In this document: piece after piece, positions 52,475 through 61,369 of the stretch | How positions within the stretch are numbered: the first letter of the stretch is position 1 | Layout: every line of letters begins with the position of its first letter | Assembly: GCF_001975785.1 (NCBI RefSeq) | Contig: NZ_MSFI01000026.1 | Coordinates: 1-64,000 of the forward strand | Length of the DNA: 64,000 nt | Reading direction: 5' to 3' | From: Domibacillus epiphyticus | Lineage (GTDB): Bacteria; Bacillota; Bacilli; Bacillales; Domibacillaceae | The notes under the pieces: generated by a model | Databases searched by the model: none | What the model was told of the DNA's origin: nothing | What the model saw: the letters and a program-made list of their open reading frames with translations, nothing else | Program-made: the position numbers and the translations under genes

Positions 52475-53470
52475 ATGTCTACTAAATTAAAACTATCATT
52501 CGCATGTTGGGATTATGATAGAATTCGCCCTTTAACAGATGGAACAGTTCAGCCAACGGGAATAGAGTTAAATTGGTTAAATACACCTGTTGAAGAAACT
52601 TTTTTCCGTATGATGCGGCATCAAGAGTTTGATGTTGCGGAGTTGTCGCTATCTTCTTATTTAATCGGCAAAGACCGTGGTTTCCCTAATTTTACGGCTA
52701 TACCTGTTTTTGTTTCCCGATTTTTCAGACATTCAGGAATATACATCAATACGAATAGCGGAATTAAGGAGCCAAAAGATTTAATAGGGAAACGTATTGG
52801 CATCCCCGAGTATCAATTAACAGCTTGTTTGTGGATTAGAGGGATTTTAAAAGATGAGTATGGAGTTTCACCTGAAGATGTTTTTTGGTTAACTGGCGGT
52901 GAAGAAACACCAGGGAGAATAGAAAAAGTGGCTTTAAATTTACCGTCAAATATTAAAATTCAGCCGATTGGAGAGGATCAAACACTTAATCAAATGCTTG
53001 AAGATGGTGAGATTGATGCCATGATAGCCCCTCGTGCTCCATCAAGCTTTTTGAATGGATCCGACAAGGTAAAGCGCCTTTTTTCTGATTATCCTACGGT
53101 CGAAAAAGAGTATTATCAACGAACTGGCATTTTTCCAATTATGCACGTCGTGGCCATTAAAAATGAAATTTTAGAGCAAAACCCGTGGGTGGCCGCTAAT
53201 TTGTACCAGGCGTTCGTGGAAGCGAAGAAAAAAACCTACGAAGGTCTTAAACAGACTGCGGCTCTGAAAGTGACCCTCCCTTGGTTTACAACGGAGTGGG
53301 AAAACACCATTAAATTAATGGGAGAGGATTTCTGGCCTTACGGAGTGGAAAAAAACAGGGTTACATTGGAAGCAGCCATTAAATATTCATACGAACAGGG
53401 AATGATCTCACGCAAGTTTGATGTAGACGATCTATTTTCCAAAAGCACACTGGAAGAATATACAATTTAA
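52475..53470 (+). CDS. 4,5-Dihydroxyphthalate decarboxylase-like protein
   Basis: The 331-residue protein matches the Pht5-type family, which has a periplasmic-binding-protein-like fold: LSFACWDYDRIRPLTDGTVQPTGIELNW, EETFFRMMRHQEFDVAELSLSSYLI, GKRIGIPEYQLTACLWIRGIL and DGEIDAMIAPRAPSSF. No signal peptide is present, so a cytoplasmic enzyme is likelier than a binding protein. Known relatives decarboxylate 4,5-dihydroxyphthalate. In a gentisate region it might make 3-hydroxybenzoate from 4-hydroxyphthalate, which is an inference. ATG after AAAAGGAGAT. Terminator follows. Confidence 0.8.
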   Translation: MSTKLKLSFACWDYDRIRPLTDGTVQPTGIELNWLNTPVEETFFRMMRHQEFDVAELSLSSYLIGKDRGFPNFTAIPVFVSRFFRHSGIYINTNSGIKEPKDLIGKRIGIPEYQLTACLWIRGILKDEYGVSPEDVFWLTGGEETPGRIEKVALNLPSNIKIQPIGEDQTLNQMLEDGEIDAMIAPRAPSSFLNGSDKVKRLFSDYPTVEKEYYQRTGIFPIMHVVAIKNEILEQNPWVAANLYQAFVEAKKKTYEGLKQTAALKVTLPWFTTEWENTIKLMGEDFWPYGVEKNRVTLEAAIKYSYEQGMISRKFDVDDLFSKSTLEEYTI

Positions 53471-53536
53471 TTAAAGAGACCGGAGGAGAGCCAAGTGATC
53501 AAACTATCACTGTCTCCCCCGGCATGATGTCTTTTG

Positions 53537-53563
53537 TAAAACCATCCTCACTGGATGGTTTTT
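53537..53563 (+). terminator. Terminator after the decarboxylase-like gene
   Basis: AAAACCATCC-TCACT-GGATGGTTTTTT, nearly identical to the hairpin at 49585. Confidence 0.88.
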
Positions 53564-53662
53564 TAATTTCCAAAAAAACCATTGACTTCAAAAAATCTAT
53601 TTTATAATATAAGTGATAGATATCCACTATTAAGATACAACCAAGACTTTTCTCACACATAA

Positions 53663-53677
53663 TTGTAAGCGTTTTAT
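53663..53677. promoter_or_regulatory. cre-like site upstream of the second TRAP operon
   Basis: TTGTAAGCGTTTTAT fits the cre consensus except for the conserved C near its right end. It lies 22 bases before the dctP start. Confidence 0.45.
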
Positions 53678-53698
53678 TCATGAAAGGGGATGGAGTGA

Positions 53699-54721
53699 AT
53701 GAATTACATGAAACGATTTAAAGCAATTGCAGCAGCTTCTGTTTTAAGCACAGCAGTCCTTGCACTATCAGCCTGTGGAGAAGACACAGCCAGCAATGAA
53801 ACGGATGGCGGAGAAACAAGAACATTTAAGATTTCGCACGTAACACAGGAATCTCACGTCTGGCATCAGACAGCCTTAAAGTTCGGCGAAGAGTTGGAAG
53901 CGCTATCTGACGGACGGATGAATGTGGATATTTATCCTGCTTCCCAGCTTGGACAGGAAAAAGATATGGTTCAGCAGCTGGAAACTGGTTCACTTGATTT
54001 TGGCTTTTTGACAAACGGCTACATGAGTACACGCCAGGATTCATTGAATGCATGGTTTATGCCATTTACATTTAAAAACCTGGAGGAAGCCGCTGCACTT
54101 CGTAAATCAGCTGCAGCAAAACAAATGCTGGAAGAATTAAGTTCACAAGGACTGCTTGGTTTGGATTTCGCTTTTGCCGGCAACCGTCATATCTTATTGA
54201 AAGACGGTCATGTACAGTCACCGGATGATTTAAAAGGGAAAAAAGTTCGCATTATTGGAAGCCCGGCAATTCAAGAATTCTGGGAGAAAACAGGGGCTGG
54301 ACCAACAGCGATGCCTCTGCCTGAAGTATATACATCACTCCAAACAGGCGTTATTGACGGAATTGACATTGACCTTGATGCACTTGCCACTGAAAAATAT
54401 TACGAAAATGCCGAAAATTTAACATTAACGAATCATATGACATTTCCTACTGTTATCGTGATGAGCCAGCAAGTGTATGACAGCCTTTCTCCTGAAGACC
54501 AAAAAATCGTGAAAGAAGCGATATCTAAAGCTGTCGATTGGGGTGTTGAGGAAGCGATTGCACGAGAGCAGAAAAACCTCGAAGAACTGAAAAAAATCGG
54601 TGTGAAAGTGGAAGAGTTAAAAGATCCATCATCATTTGAAGCCATTACAAAAGAAGTAACTGATAAATACTCAAGCCAATCTGAAGTTATTAAATCTTTC
54701 TTGGAAGAAGCAAAAAAATAA
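53699..54721 (+). CDS. dctP: TRAP transporter solute-binding protein (DctP), lipoprotein
   Basis: The 340-residue protein has a lipoprotein signal (lipobox LSAC, Cys at about residue 26) and the DctP pattern KKVRIIGSPAIQEFWEKTGAGPTAMPLPEVYTSLQTGVIDGID (from about residue 180), with the carboxylate-binding Arg. It is the first gene of a dctPQM operon. The operon lies between the decarboxylase-like gene and the gentisate genes, so an aromatic carboxylate is a plausible ligand. The protein differs clearly from the DctP at 26116. Confidence 0.92.
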   Translation: MNYMKRFKAIAAASVLSTAVLALSACGEDTASNETDGGETRTFKISHVTQESHVWHQTALKFGEELEALSDGRMNVDIYPASQLGQEKDMVQQLETGSLDFGFLTNGYMSTRQDSLNAWFMPFTFKNLEEAAALRKSAAAKQMLEELSSQGLLGLDFAFAGNRHILLKDGHVQSPDDLKGKKVRIIGSPAIQEFWEKTGAGPTAMPLPEVYTSLQTGVIDGIDIDLDALATEKYYENAENLTLTNHMTFPTVIVMSQQVYDSLSPEDQKIVKEAISKAVDWGVEEAIAREQKNLEELKKIGVKVEELKDPSSFEAITKEVTDKYSSQSEVIKSFLEEAKK

Positions 54722-54734
54722 CGGGGGAATTATT

Positions 54735-55232
54735 ATGAAAGCGCTGCACCGATTAAGTGATTGGGTGTACAACATTGAGAAAGTCATCGCCGTTATTCTC
54801 TGTGCCGCCATGCTGATATCTTTATCAGCTGGCGTTCTTTTCCGGTACGTTTTGAGCGCACCATTGACATGGTCGGATGAAACGGCAATTTTTTCGCTAA
54901 TCTGGCTTTCATTTATTGGCGGCAGTATGAGTATTAAACGACAGGATTCTGCGGCCATTACGCTTTTAATGGACAAAGTTCATGGAAAAGCGCGTACCAT
55001 TATGCTTGGTGCAGGTTTGGCCGTTTTACTGGCATTTGTCATTTATATTTTTTACTTATCGATCATCTGGCTCTCTTCTCCGACAATTATGATGCAGCGT
55101 TCGAGCTCAATGGGAATGCCAATGATCATTGCCTATTTAAGTATACCAGTCAGCTTTTTCTTCTTAATTATTCATACGCTTGAATTGTTTTTGAATAATT
55201 TCAAAAGCGACGAAGGGAGAAGAATAGCATGA
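54735..55232 (+). CDS. dctQ: TRAP transporter small permease subunit (DctQ)
   Basis: This 165-residue protein with four hydrophobic helices has the DctQ motif LFRYVLSAPLTWSDETAIFSLIWLSFIGGSMSIKR (about 35-69). It follows dctP by 13 bases and overlaps dctM by 4 bases, so the three subunits are made together. It works with DctM in the cytoplasmic membrane. Confidence 0.92.
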   Translation: MKALHRLSDWVYNIEKVIAVILCAAMLISLSAGVLFRYVLSAPLTWSDETAIFSLIWLSFIGGSMSIKRQDSAAITLLMDKVHGKARTIMLGAGLAVLLAFVIYIFYLSIIWLSSPTIMMQRSSSMGMPMIIAYLSIPVSFFFLIIHTLELFLNNFKSDEGRRIA

Positions 55233-56503
55233 CAGCTGCTTTAATCGTTTTTATTATCCTTTTGTTTCTGCAGGTACCCATTGCGTTTGTTCTTGGGATT
55301 ACGACAATCGCCTATATTATTCTCACCGGCAATATGGGACTGACGGCAACTGCCCCTCAGCGGCTTTATTCCGGCTTGGAGAATTATGGAATGCTCGCTG
55401 TCCCATTGTTTATGATGGCCGGTGAATTAATGAATTTTGGCGGTATTACTACACGTCTAATCGACTTTTCCAAAACGCTCGTCGGCCATTTTCGCGGCGG
55501 TCTTGCTTATGTAAATGTCATTGCGAACATGCTGCTTTCCGCTATTATGGGATCCGCAACAGCTCAAATCGCAATGATGAGCCGTACAATGGTTCCCTCA
55601 ATGGAAAAGGAAGGATATTCAAGAGAATTTGGTGCTGCCACTACTGCTGCATCCGGGCTTCTCGGTCCTATTATTCCGCCAAGCATGATTTTCATCATTT
55701 ACGGGGTTGCTTCGGGCGCTTCTATCAGTGATATGTTTATAGGAGGCGTTCTGCCTGGTGTCGTTCTGGCACTCGCCTTTATTGTTCTTATCGGCTATAC
55801 AGGCTCAAAAGAAAAATGGCCTACGCAAGAACGGGCGCCTATTTCGTTAATCACCAAATCTTTTATTAGTGTCATACCTGCACTTCTGGTCCCAGTCATC
55901 ATTATTGCAGGAATATTAAGCGGTGTTTTTACAGCGACAGAGTCCGCTGCCGTCGCTTGTGTTGTCGCTCTACTCGTTGGATTTTTCTTTTACAAAGAGC
56001 TGAAAATAAAACACCTCCCTTCTATTCTTGTTAATACAGCGGTGACAACTGCCACTATTACGATGTTAATAGCAATGGCGAATCTATTTGGCTGGATGTT
56101 ATCATTTGAACAAGTTCCACAAAACATCGCTTCATGGATGGTTTCTTTAACAGAAAGTCCGTTGGTTTTTCTGTTGATTGTTAACATCTTTCTTTTGATC
56201 GTTGGCATGTTTATGGATGGCATTGCTGCCTTAATCATCCTTGTTCCCATTTTTATGCCGCTCATTGCCAATTACGGCATTGATCCTGTTCATTTCGGCG
56301 TTGTGATCTGTATTAACCTAACCATTGGTTTGTTAACACCTCCTGTAGGAGCAGGATTGTATATCGCTTCCTCACTAGCCGATGTTAAATTGGAAACATT
56401 GATCAAATCCATCTGGCCATTCTTGATCGCTTCTTTCATCTCTTTATTAATCATTACTTATTGGCCTGATTTAGTTCTCTGGCTTCCCACTATACTAAAA
56501 TAA
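55229..56503 (+). CDS. dctM: TRAP transporter large permease subunit (DctM)
   Basis: The 424-residue DctM protein has about 12 helices and VPLFMMAGELMNFGGITTRLIDF, SAIMGSATAQIAMMSRTMVPSM, LLGPIIPPSMIFIIYG and GLLTPPVGAGLYIASS. It completes the transporter encoded by the two genes before it. A terminator overlaps its stop codon. Confidence 0.94.
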   Translation: MTAALIVFIILLFLQVPIAFVLGITTIAYIILTGNMGLTATAPQRLYSGLENYGMLAVPLFMMAGELMNFGGITTRLIDFSKTLVGHFRGGLAYVNVIANMLLSAIMGSATAQIAMMSRTMVPSMEKEGYSREFGAATTAASGLLGPIIPPSMIFIIYGVASGASISDMFIGGVLPGVVLALAFIVLIGYTGSKEKWPTQERAPISLITKSFISVIPALLVPVIIIAGILSGVFTATESAAVACVVALLVGFFFYKELKIKHLPSILVNTAVTTATITMLIAMANLFGWMLSFEQVPQNIASWMVSLTESPLVFLLIVNIFLLIVGMFMDGIAALIILVPIFMPLIANYGIDPVHFGVVICINLTIGLLTPPVGAGLYIASSLADVKLETLIKSIWPFLIASFISLLIITYWPDLVLWLPTILK

Positions 56504-56532
56504 AAAAAGCCGTCCATCGTGGCGGCTTTTTT
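56503..56532 (+). terminator. Terminator of dctPQM
   Basis: AAAAAAAGCCGTC and GGCGGCTTTTTT form the stem (one mismatch) directly after the dctM stop. Confidence 0.85.
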
Positions 56533-56651
56533 ATTTGGTTATGTTCAAGTTACACATCTAATTATCGTGTGTAAAAATGTATTATGCTTAGTTTAATGAA
56601 TGGCTAAATAAGGGAAATAGAGATTTATCGAGGATTTAAAAGTTAGGATGA

Positions 56652-57713
56652 ATGCTAATGGGATCTTCACTTAAAAAATTAATATATCATCTGATTAAGC
56701 TAAGGGGCAGAATCTTTTTTCCATTCGTCATTTTGTACATATTAACTGCTGCGTATATTGCTTTTATTATAGAGCCACAAACATTTGACTCTTACTTAAC
56801 TTCTATTTACTGGGTTATGACGACACTGGCTACAGTTGGTTTTGGAGATTATGCCCCGGTCACCGATCTTGGAAAAGCATTTACAATCGTCCTATACATC
56901 ACCGGGATCGGACTCGTCAGTGTTTTAATCGGAAACATCATTGAATCTGCTCGCCTTATTGAAAAACGTAAAGTTGGTGGAAAAATGAAATATACAGGTG
57001 AACATCATATCCTTTTGATTGGGTGGAACGAAAAATCGAAAGCAGCAGTCCAAGAAATTTTGAAATCGGATAAAACCATTGATGTGGTCATCATTGATAA
57101 CTTGGAGAAAGCACCGATGATAGAGGAGCACCTCTTTTATGTTCGTGGGGATGCGACTAATGAGGATACATTACTCCGCGCGAATTTGCCTAAAGCAAAA
57201 GGGGTTATCATTTTTGCCGAAGAAATACCTCAAGTGCATCATGATCCAAAAGACCCATTGCTTGCCGATGGGAAAACACTGCTAGTTGCGACTGCCATAA
57301 CATCTATTGAAGAAAAAATAAACACGCCTATTCATGTTACCGCTGAAGTCATTAATCAAAATCATATCCATTTATTCAAACATGTAAAAGTGGATGAATT
57401 TATTCCAACCCAAGAAATGATTTCCCATGCAGCTGTTCGATCATTATTCTCTCATGGGGTTACCCATATGTATTCTGAACTGATGAGCAGACAATATGAA
57501 GAAAGTATGTATGAAATCCCTAAACTAGCGGAATGGATCACCTATCGTGATGCATTTATAGACCTTCTCAATAAAGGAGCCACACTGGTAGCAGATCATG
57601 GCGACCTTCATATAAACCAAAAACTAGATGAACCGATTCCTGACAATGCACAGCTTTTTGTTATTTGTGACAAAGAAACGATTTCTAAAATACATCCAGA
57701 TGTATCACGTTAA
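56652..57713 (+). CDS. Two-helix potassium channel with RCK/TrkA-N domain
   Basis: The 353-residue protein has two transmembrane helices around the pore loop TTLATVGFGDYAP (selectivity filter TVGFGD, residues 61-66). A cytoplasmic RCK domain starts at HHILLIGWNEKSKAAVQEIL (about 118-137), with VVIIDN and FYVRGDATNEDTLLRANLPKAKGVII. This is the YugO/MthK-like layout for ligand-gated K+ flux. It appears to be an independent gene with only a weak ribosome site, unrelated to the catabolic genes on both sides. Confidence 0.88.
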   Translation: MLMGSSLKKLIYHLIKLRGRIFFPFVILYILTAAYIAFIIEPQTFDSYLTSIYWVMTTLATVGFGDYAPVTDLGKAFTIVLYITGIGLVSVLIGNIIESARLIEKRKVGGKMKYTGEHHILLIGWNEKSKAAVQEILKSDKTIDVVIIDNLEKAPMIEEHLFYVRGDATNEDTLLRANLPKAKGVIIFAEEIPQVHHDPKDPLLADGKTLLVATAITSIEEKINTPIHVTAEVINQNHIHLFKHVKVDEFIPTQEMISHAAVRSLFSHGVTHMYSELMSRQYEESMYEIPKLAEWITYRDAFIDLLNKGATLVADHGDLHINQKLDEPIPDNAQLFVICDKETISKIHPDVSR

Positions 57714-57810
57714 ATACTAAACTTGTTAAGCCAGACTATTTCATTCCAAAACGGTTATTGAAAGGAATAAGTATACAAATACACGTACCTGCATTCTTTT
57801 ATTCCCGCAC

Positions 57811-57844
57811 AAAAAGACACCTGCTGCCATGATTCTGCAGCAGG
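57811..57844. terminator. Terminator of the gentisate operon
   Basis: CCTGCTGC (57820-57827) pairs with GCAGCAGG (57837-57844). On the minus strand GTCTTTTT follows. It is 41 bases after the gentisate dioxygenase stop and may also stop the channel transcript. Confidence 0.8.
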
Positions 57845-57885
57845 TTAAAAAATGAATCTAACAGAGGTAAAACGATGCACGATTC

Positions 57886-58998
57886 TTACACAATAACCGG
57901 TTTAAATTCACCCGTTACTTCCTGGTAGCCGTTGTTCGTATCAAGCTCTTGCTTGCGCTCAAGGCCAAAGCGCTCTAGAATTGGCAAATCGTTTGTCTGG
58001 AACAGATAACTTTCCTGTTCAGCCACGTGTTCATGCCACGCCCAGTTTGGCACGACGAAATAATCACCTTTTGACCAGTCAAAGCGAACACCGTTAATAA
58101 TCGTGTATCCTGAACCTTCATGCACATGGTAGATCGATGCATGCGTGTGACGATGTGCTTTTGAATGGAAGCCTGCCGGCAGCATTTGCATCCAGGCTGC
58201 GATCGTCGGACATGCCGTTTCACCGTTGGATGGATTAATAAACTCCACCGCATATCCATCAAAGGCATCCGGTTCAAAACGGCTTAAACCAGCGAGTGCC
58301 GCTTCTGTTTGCGCCCATTTATACGAGCCAACCGGCGCTTTTTTCGCGTATCGGTCACCAATTGGACGAACCATGCCGCCTTCATAATGCTGTGCTGAAA
58401 AGTTATCCGGCAAAGATGGCTTTTCCAATTTATCAGGATACGGCTCAAAAAACGTTCCGCCAAGATAATAAACCGTTGGAATGTCCAGGCAATCCATCCA
58501 GATCATCGGTTTGTCCCCTGTATGGCCATGTCCATGCCATAAACCATTCGGCGTTGTTAAAAAGTCACCTTTTTCCATAAACATTCGCTGGCCATCTACA
58601 ATCGAGTAGGCGCCTTCCCCTTCCATAATAAAACGAAGGGCATTTTGTACGTGACGATGAGACGGTGCTTCTTCACCAGGCAAAATAAGCTGAACCGCCG
58701 CGTAAAGCGTTTGTGTTGTCGATGCCCATCCCCACGGCTTTCGGTAGTTCAAGCCTGGATTTTGGAGATAAATCGCCCGTCGTTCACCGCCGCGGTCCGG
58801 TGTGAAAATTTCGGTTGCTTCCATCAATTTTTTGTGAAGAAGATCGTATTTCCATAAATACGCCTGCGCATGCGGCTCCGGCGTATGCTTCATTAAATCT
58901 GGAATCGCATTCCAGAGAGGTCCGAGATGATACTGTTCAATATCACGGTTGAAATCCTGGACGATTTGACTGTCAAAAAACGCATTTTTTTCCGCCAT
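57886..58998 (-). CDS. gtdA: Gentisate 1,2-dioxygenase
   Basis: This 370-residue double-cupin enzyme has a first cupin with the Fe(II)-binding His motif SHRHVQNALRFIMEGEGAYSIVDG (HRH at 114-116) and HGHGH (155-159). The second cupin has a matching pattern (SKAHRHTHASIYHVHEG; WHEHV). It opens the gentisate ring with O2 to give maleylpyruvate. It is the last gene of a three-gene operon with the isomerase and hydrolase for the next two steps, and this order supports the assignment strongly. Confidence 0.95.
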   Translation of the reverse strand: MAEKNAFFDSQIVQDFNRDIEQYHLGPLWNAIPDLMKHTPEPHAQAYLWKYDLLHKKLMEATEIFTPDRGGERRAIYLQNPGLNYRKPWGWASTTQTLYAAVQLILPGEEAPSHRHVQNALRFIMEGEGAYSIVDGQRMFMEKGDFLTTPNGLWHGHGHTGDKPMIWMDCLDIPTVYYLGGTFFEPYPDKLEKPSLPDNFSAQHYEGGMVRPIGDRYAKKAPVGSYKWAQTEAALAGLSRFEPDAFDGYAVEFINPSNGETACPTIAAWMQMLPAGFHSKAHRHTHASIYHVHEGSGYTIINGVRFDWSKGDYFVVPNWAWHEHVAEQESYLFQTNDLPILERFGLERKQELDTNNGYQEVTGEFKPVIV

Positions 58999-59016
58999 AC
59001 AAAATCGCTCCCTTTC

Positions 59017-59499
59017 CTATTGTCGCTTCGATAAATTACGTTGAATTTGACCTTCATGTTTATTGACATGCTGATCGATTAAATGGTCAATAATAAATGA
59101 AACAGGTTTTGTGCCGAAGTTAGGATTTCTGCTTGGCGCCTCAGCTTCCAGCTGCTCGGGAGTTAAGTTTGCGATCCCGTCTTTTACTAGCTGCTTCACA
59201 TCTTCCAGCTTTTGAATCATCTCGTTTACACTTATCGCATCTACCGTCTCATGGCTTACGGCTTGGAGCCGAGGCTCATGCAGATGATTTCTGCCCCACT
59301 CTTTACCTGGAGTTTGAACAAGCTGGTTAATCTCGCCTACCCAATAAGGCAGTGCTTCGGCAACGTGGGCCAGAATTTGCATAATGGACCACTCTCCCTC
59401 AGCTGGTTTCCATCGTATCGTTTCTTCTGATAATCCTCTAACGGTTTCGATAATACGATCGATTGACTCACTAGTTGAAATAACCGCATATTGTGCCAT
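59017..59499 (-). CDS. DinB-like maleylpyruvate isomerase (probably bacillithiol-dependent)
   Basis: The 160-residue four-helix DinB-fold protein has His45 (SIMQILAHVAEALPYW) and His residues at 139, 144 and 148 (DHLIDQHVNKHEGQI), which can form the DinB metal site. The gene lies between those for fumarylpyruvate hydrolase and gentisate dioxygenase. It thus fills the maleylpyruvate-to-fumarylpyruvate step, as the mycothiol-dependent DinB enzyme does in Actinobacteria. Firmicutes lack mycothiol and most lack glutathione, so bacillithiol is the likely cofactor. That is inferred. Confidence 0.82.
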   Translation of the reverse strand: MAQYAVISTSESIDRIIETVRGLSEETIRWKPAEGEWSIMQILAHVAEALPYWVGEINQLVQTPGKEWGRNHLHEPRLQAVSHETVDAISVNEMIQKLEDVKQLVKDGIANLTPEQLEAEAPSRNPNFGTKPVSFIIDHLIDQHVNKHEGQIQRNLSKRQ

Positions 59500-59504
59500 A
59501 CGTA

Positions 59505-60443
59505 TTATTCTCCTTTTACAGAACGCACTTTATTTTCTAAAACACCGACTTTATCGATTTCAACGCGGACCACATCGCCGTCTTTTAACCATACTTGCGG
59601 ATCCATTGCTTGAATGACACCGCCAGGAGTTCCTGTAATCACGACATCGCCAGGCTCTAATGTAGCAATACTAGATAGGAATGATACTAAGTACGGCACC
59701 GAGAATACTTGGTTAGCTGTGTTTGTCCGTTGACGTTCCTCACCATTTACCGTTAGGACCATTTCTAAACCGGAAGGATCTGTAAGTTCGTCTGATGTAA
59801 CCATCCATGGGCCCATTGGCAAACTTCCATCTACCGTTTTCCCTTGCAGCCATTGAAGAGTGCGGCGCTGGAGATCACGATATGTCACATCGTTTGCTAC
59901 TGCATACCCTGCAACATAGTCAAGCGCATTTTCTTCTGGAACATTTTTCGCACGTTTCCCAATGACGAATGCGAATTCTGCTTCATAATCTAATTGTTCT
60001 GAAATTGGATAAAACGGAATATCATCTTGAGGCCCAATGACCGTGTTATTAAACTTAGCGAAAACAACTGGATGAGATGGAAGCTCACGTCCCATTTCAA
60101 GAATATGTTCGCGGTAGTTGTGACCGACAGCAAAGATTTTTCCTGGCTTTGGTACAGGAGCTCCTATTTTCACCTGTGATGTTTCAAATACGAGCGGCAC
60201 CTCGCTATCGCTGTTTTCAAGCGCATATGCAACCGCTTCCTTTGCATAGCTCAAACTTTCCGAACCGCCTTGCAAAAAGCCATTCATATCAGCAGGCACA
60301 TACGCTTCCGCAATTTGAGCAGCACGAATTTTTCCTTCAGACTCAAGCTTTGCTTTAAACGAAGCGTGTAAATCTACTACTTTTTCTCCTTCGAGAGCCG
60401 CGATACGCGTCACACCATTATGTGTAAATGTCGCTAATTTCAT
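59505..60443 (-). CDS. Fumarylpyruvate hydrolase (FAH family)
   Basis: The 312-residue FAH-fold protein has IFAVGHNYREHILEMG (about 100-115), VFAKFNNTVIGPQDDI, the metal-binding LDYEAEFAFVIGKRAKNV (about 144-161), VANDVTYRDLQRR and the final GDVVITGTPGGV. It cleaves fumarylpyruvate to fumarate and pyruvate. Related 2-hydroxyhepta-2,4-diene-dioate isomerases look alike, but the neighbours decide. ATG 60443 is 8 bases after AAGGAG. First gene of the gentisate operon. Confidence 0.9.
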   Translation of the reverse strand: MKLATFTHNGVTRIAALEGEKVVDLHASFKAKLESEGKIRAAQIAEAYVPADMNGFLQGGSESLSYAKEAVAYALENSDSEVPLVFETSQVKIGAPVPKPGKIFAVGHNYREHILEMGRELPSHPVVFAKFNNTVIGPQDDIPFYPISEQLDYEAEFAFVIGKRAKNVPEENALDYVAGYAVANDVTYRDLQRRTLQWLQGKTVDGSLPMGPWMVTSDELTDPSGLEMVLTVNGEERQRTNTANQVFSVPYLVSFLSSIATLEPGDVVITGTPGGVIQAMDPQVWLKDGDVVRVEIDKVGVLENKVRSVKGE

Positions 60444-60499
60444 TTTCAACACTCCTTCTTTGTTCCACTTTTAGATAACAATGTTCCTTATTTATAAAA

Positions 60500-60537
60500 A
60501 ATTTAACGTATCCGCTTACATTTGTCAATATTCAAAT
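60500..60537 (-). promoter_or_regulatory. Gentisate operon promoter with cre-like site in the spacer
   Basis: On the minus strand TTGACA (60528-60523), 17 bases, TAAATT (60505-60500). The cre-like ATGTAAGCGGATACG (60521-60507, one mismatch) fills the spacer, so CcpA binding would block the promoter. An inverted repeat ATTTG...CAAAT (60520-60537) covers the -35 box and may bind the divergent IclR protein. Confidence 0.6.
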
Positions 60538-60610
60538 AATATTAATTTTTGAGTTGGACAGCATTCTGAAGATATGCCATGATAATGTGAAAAAACGTAA
60601 GGAGTCTCCT

Positions 60611-61369
60611 ATGGATACAAATAAACCAATGCCTGTTATCGGATCTCTGCAGACCGGCATTCAGATCATTGATACATTAATTGAGCAGGATCGGCCGCTT
60701 AAGTTTACAGAAATTCAAGAATTGACCGGTATAACAAAAAGCAATCTATATAAATATTTAAATACATTAACCATGCTTGGTCTGCTGTACCGGGACAAAA
60801 AGAAAGGAACCTTTTCCCTCGGCAGCAAGTTGATCGAATATGGAAACGCAGCGATTGGAAGTGAAAATGTCATCAGCCGTGTTACACCGTACTTAAAAGA
60901 CATAAGCCGCCATACTCAGCTAACTGCCCTTTTGTCTGTATGGACACACGACGGACCGGTTATCGCCAATATTTGGAGTGCCAGCTACGGATTAAACATC
61001 GGTGCACAGATTGGCACAAAACTCCCGCTGCTGTCTTCCGCTGGGAAAATGATGGCCGCTTTTCAACAGTCGCCGGATGTGAATGAGTGGAAAATAAGTG
61101 AGCTAAAAAATCTTACAGATGACAAAAAAGAACGTTTTGAACGAGAGCTTGACACGATTCGAAACACGTATTTCTCTTATGCAGGCGAGCCGCTCGTTGA
61201 TCATGTCTCATCGTTCAGCGTCCCGATATTAAATTACAAAAAAGAGCTGGTTGGAGCCATTACCGTCGTTGGCTTCAACCAGCTCATTCCTGAACATCCA
61301 GAAACGGATATCAGCCAGTTCGTTTTGAAAAATGCGTTTGAACTGTCCGAATCATTCGGCTGGCATTAA
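60611..61369 (+). CDS. IclR family regulator, next to gentisate operon
   Basis: This 252-residue IclR protein has a winged helix (LKFTEIQELTGITKSNLYKYLNTLTMLGLL) and an effector domain (NIGAQIGTKLPLLSSAGKMMAAF). It is a close paralogue of the one at 48825. It is divergent to the hydrolase-isomerase-dioxygenase operon and probably controls it. ATG 60611 follows AAGGAG; an upstream in-frame start at 60554 lacks a ribosome site. The last 4 bases overlap the convergent MFS gene. Confidence 0.9.
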   Translation: MDTNKPMPVIGSLQTGIQIIDTLIEQDRPLKFTEIQELTGITKSNLYKYLNTLTMLGLLYRDKKKGTFSLGSKLIEYGNAAIGSENVISRVTPYLKDISRHTQLTALLSVWTHDGPVIANIWSASYGLNIGAQIGTKLPLLSSAGKMMAAFQQSPDVNEWKISELKNLTDDKKERFERELDTIRNTYFSYAGEPLVDHVSSFSVPILNYKKELVGAITVVGFNQLIPEHPETDISQFVLKNAFELSESFGWH

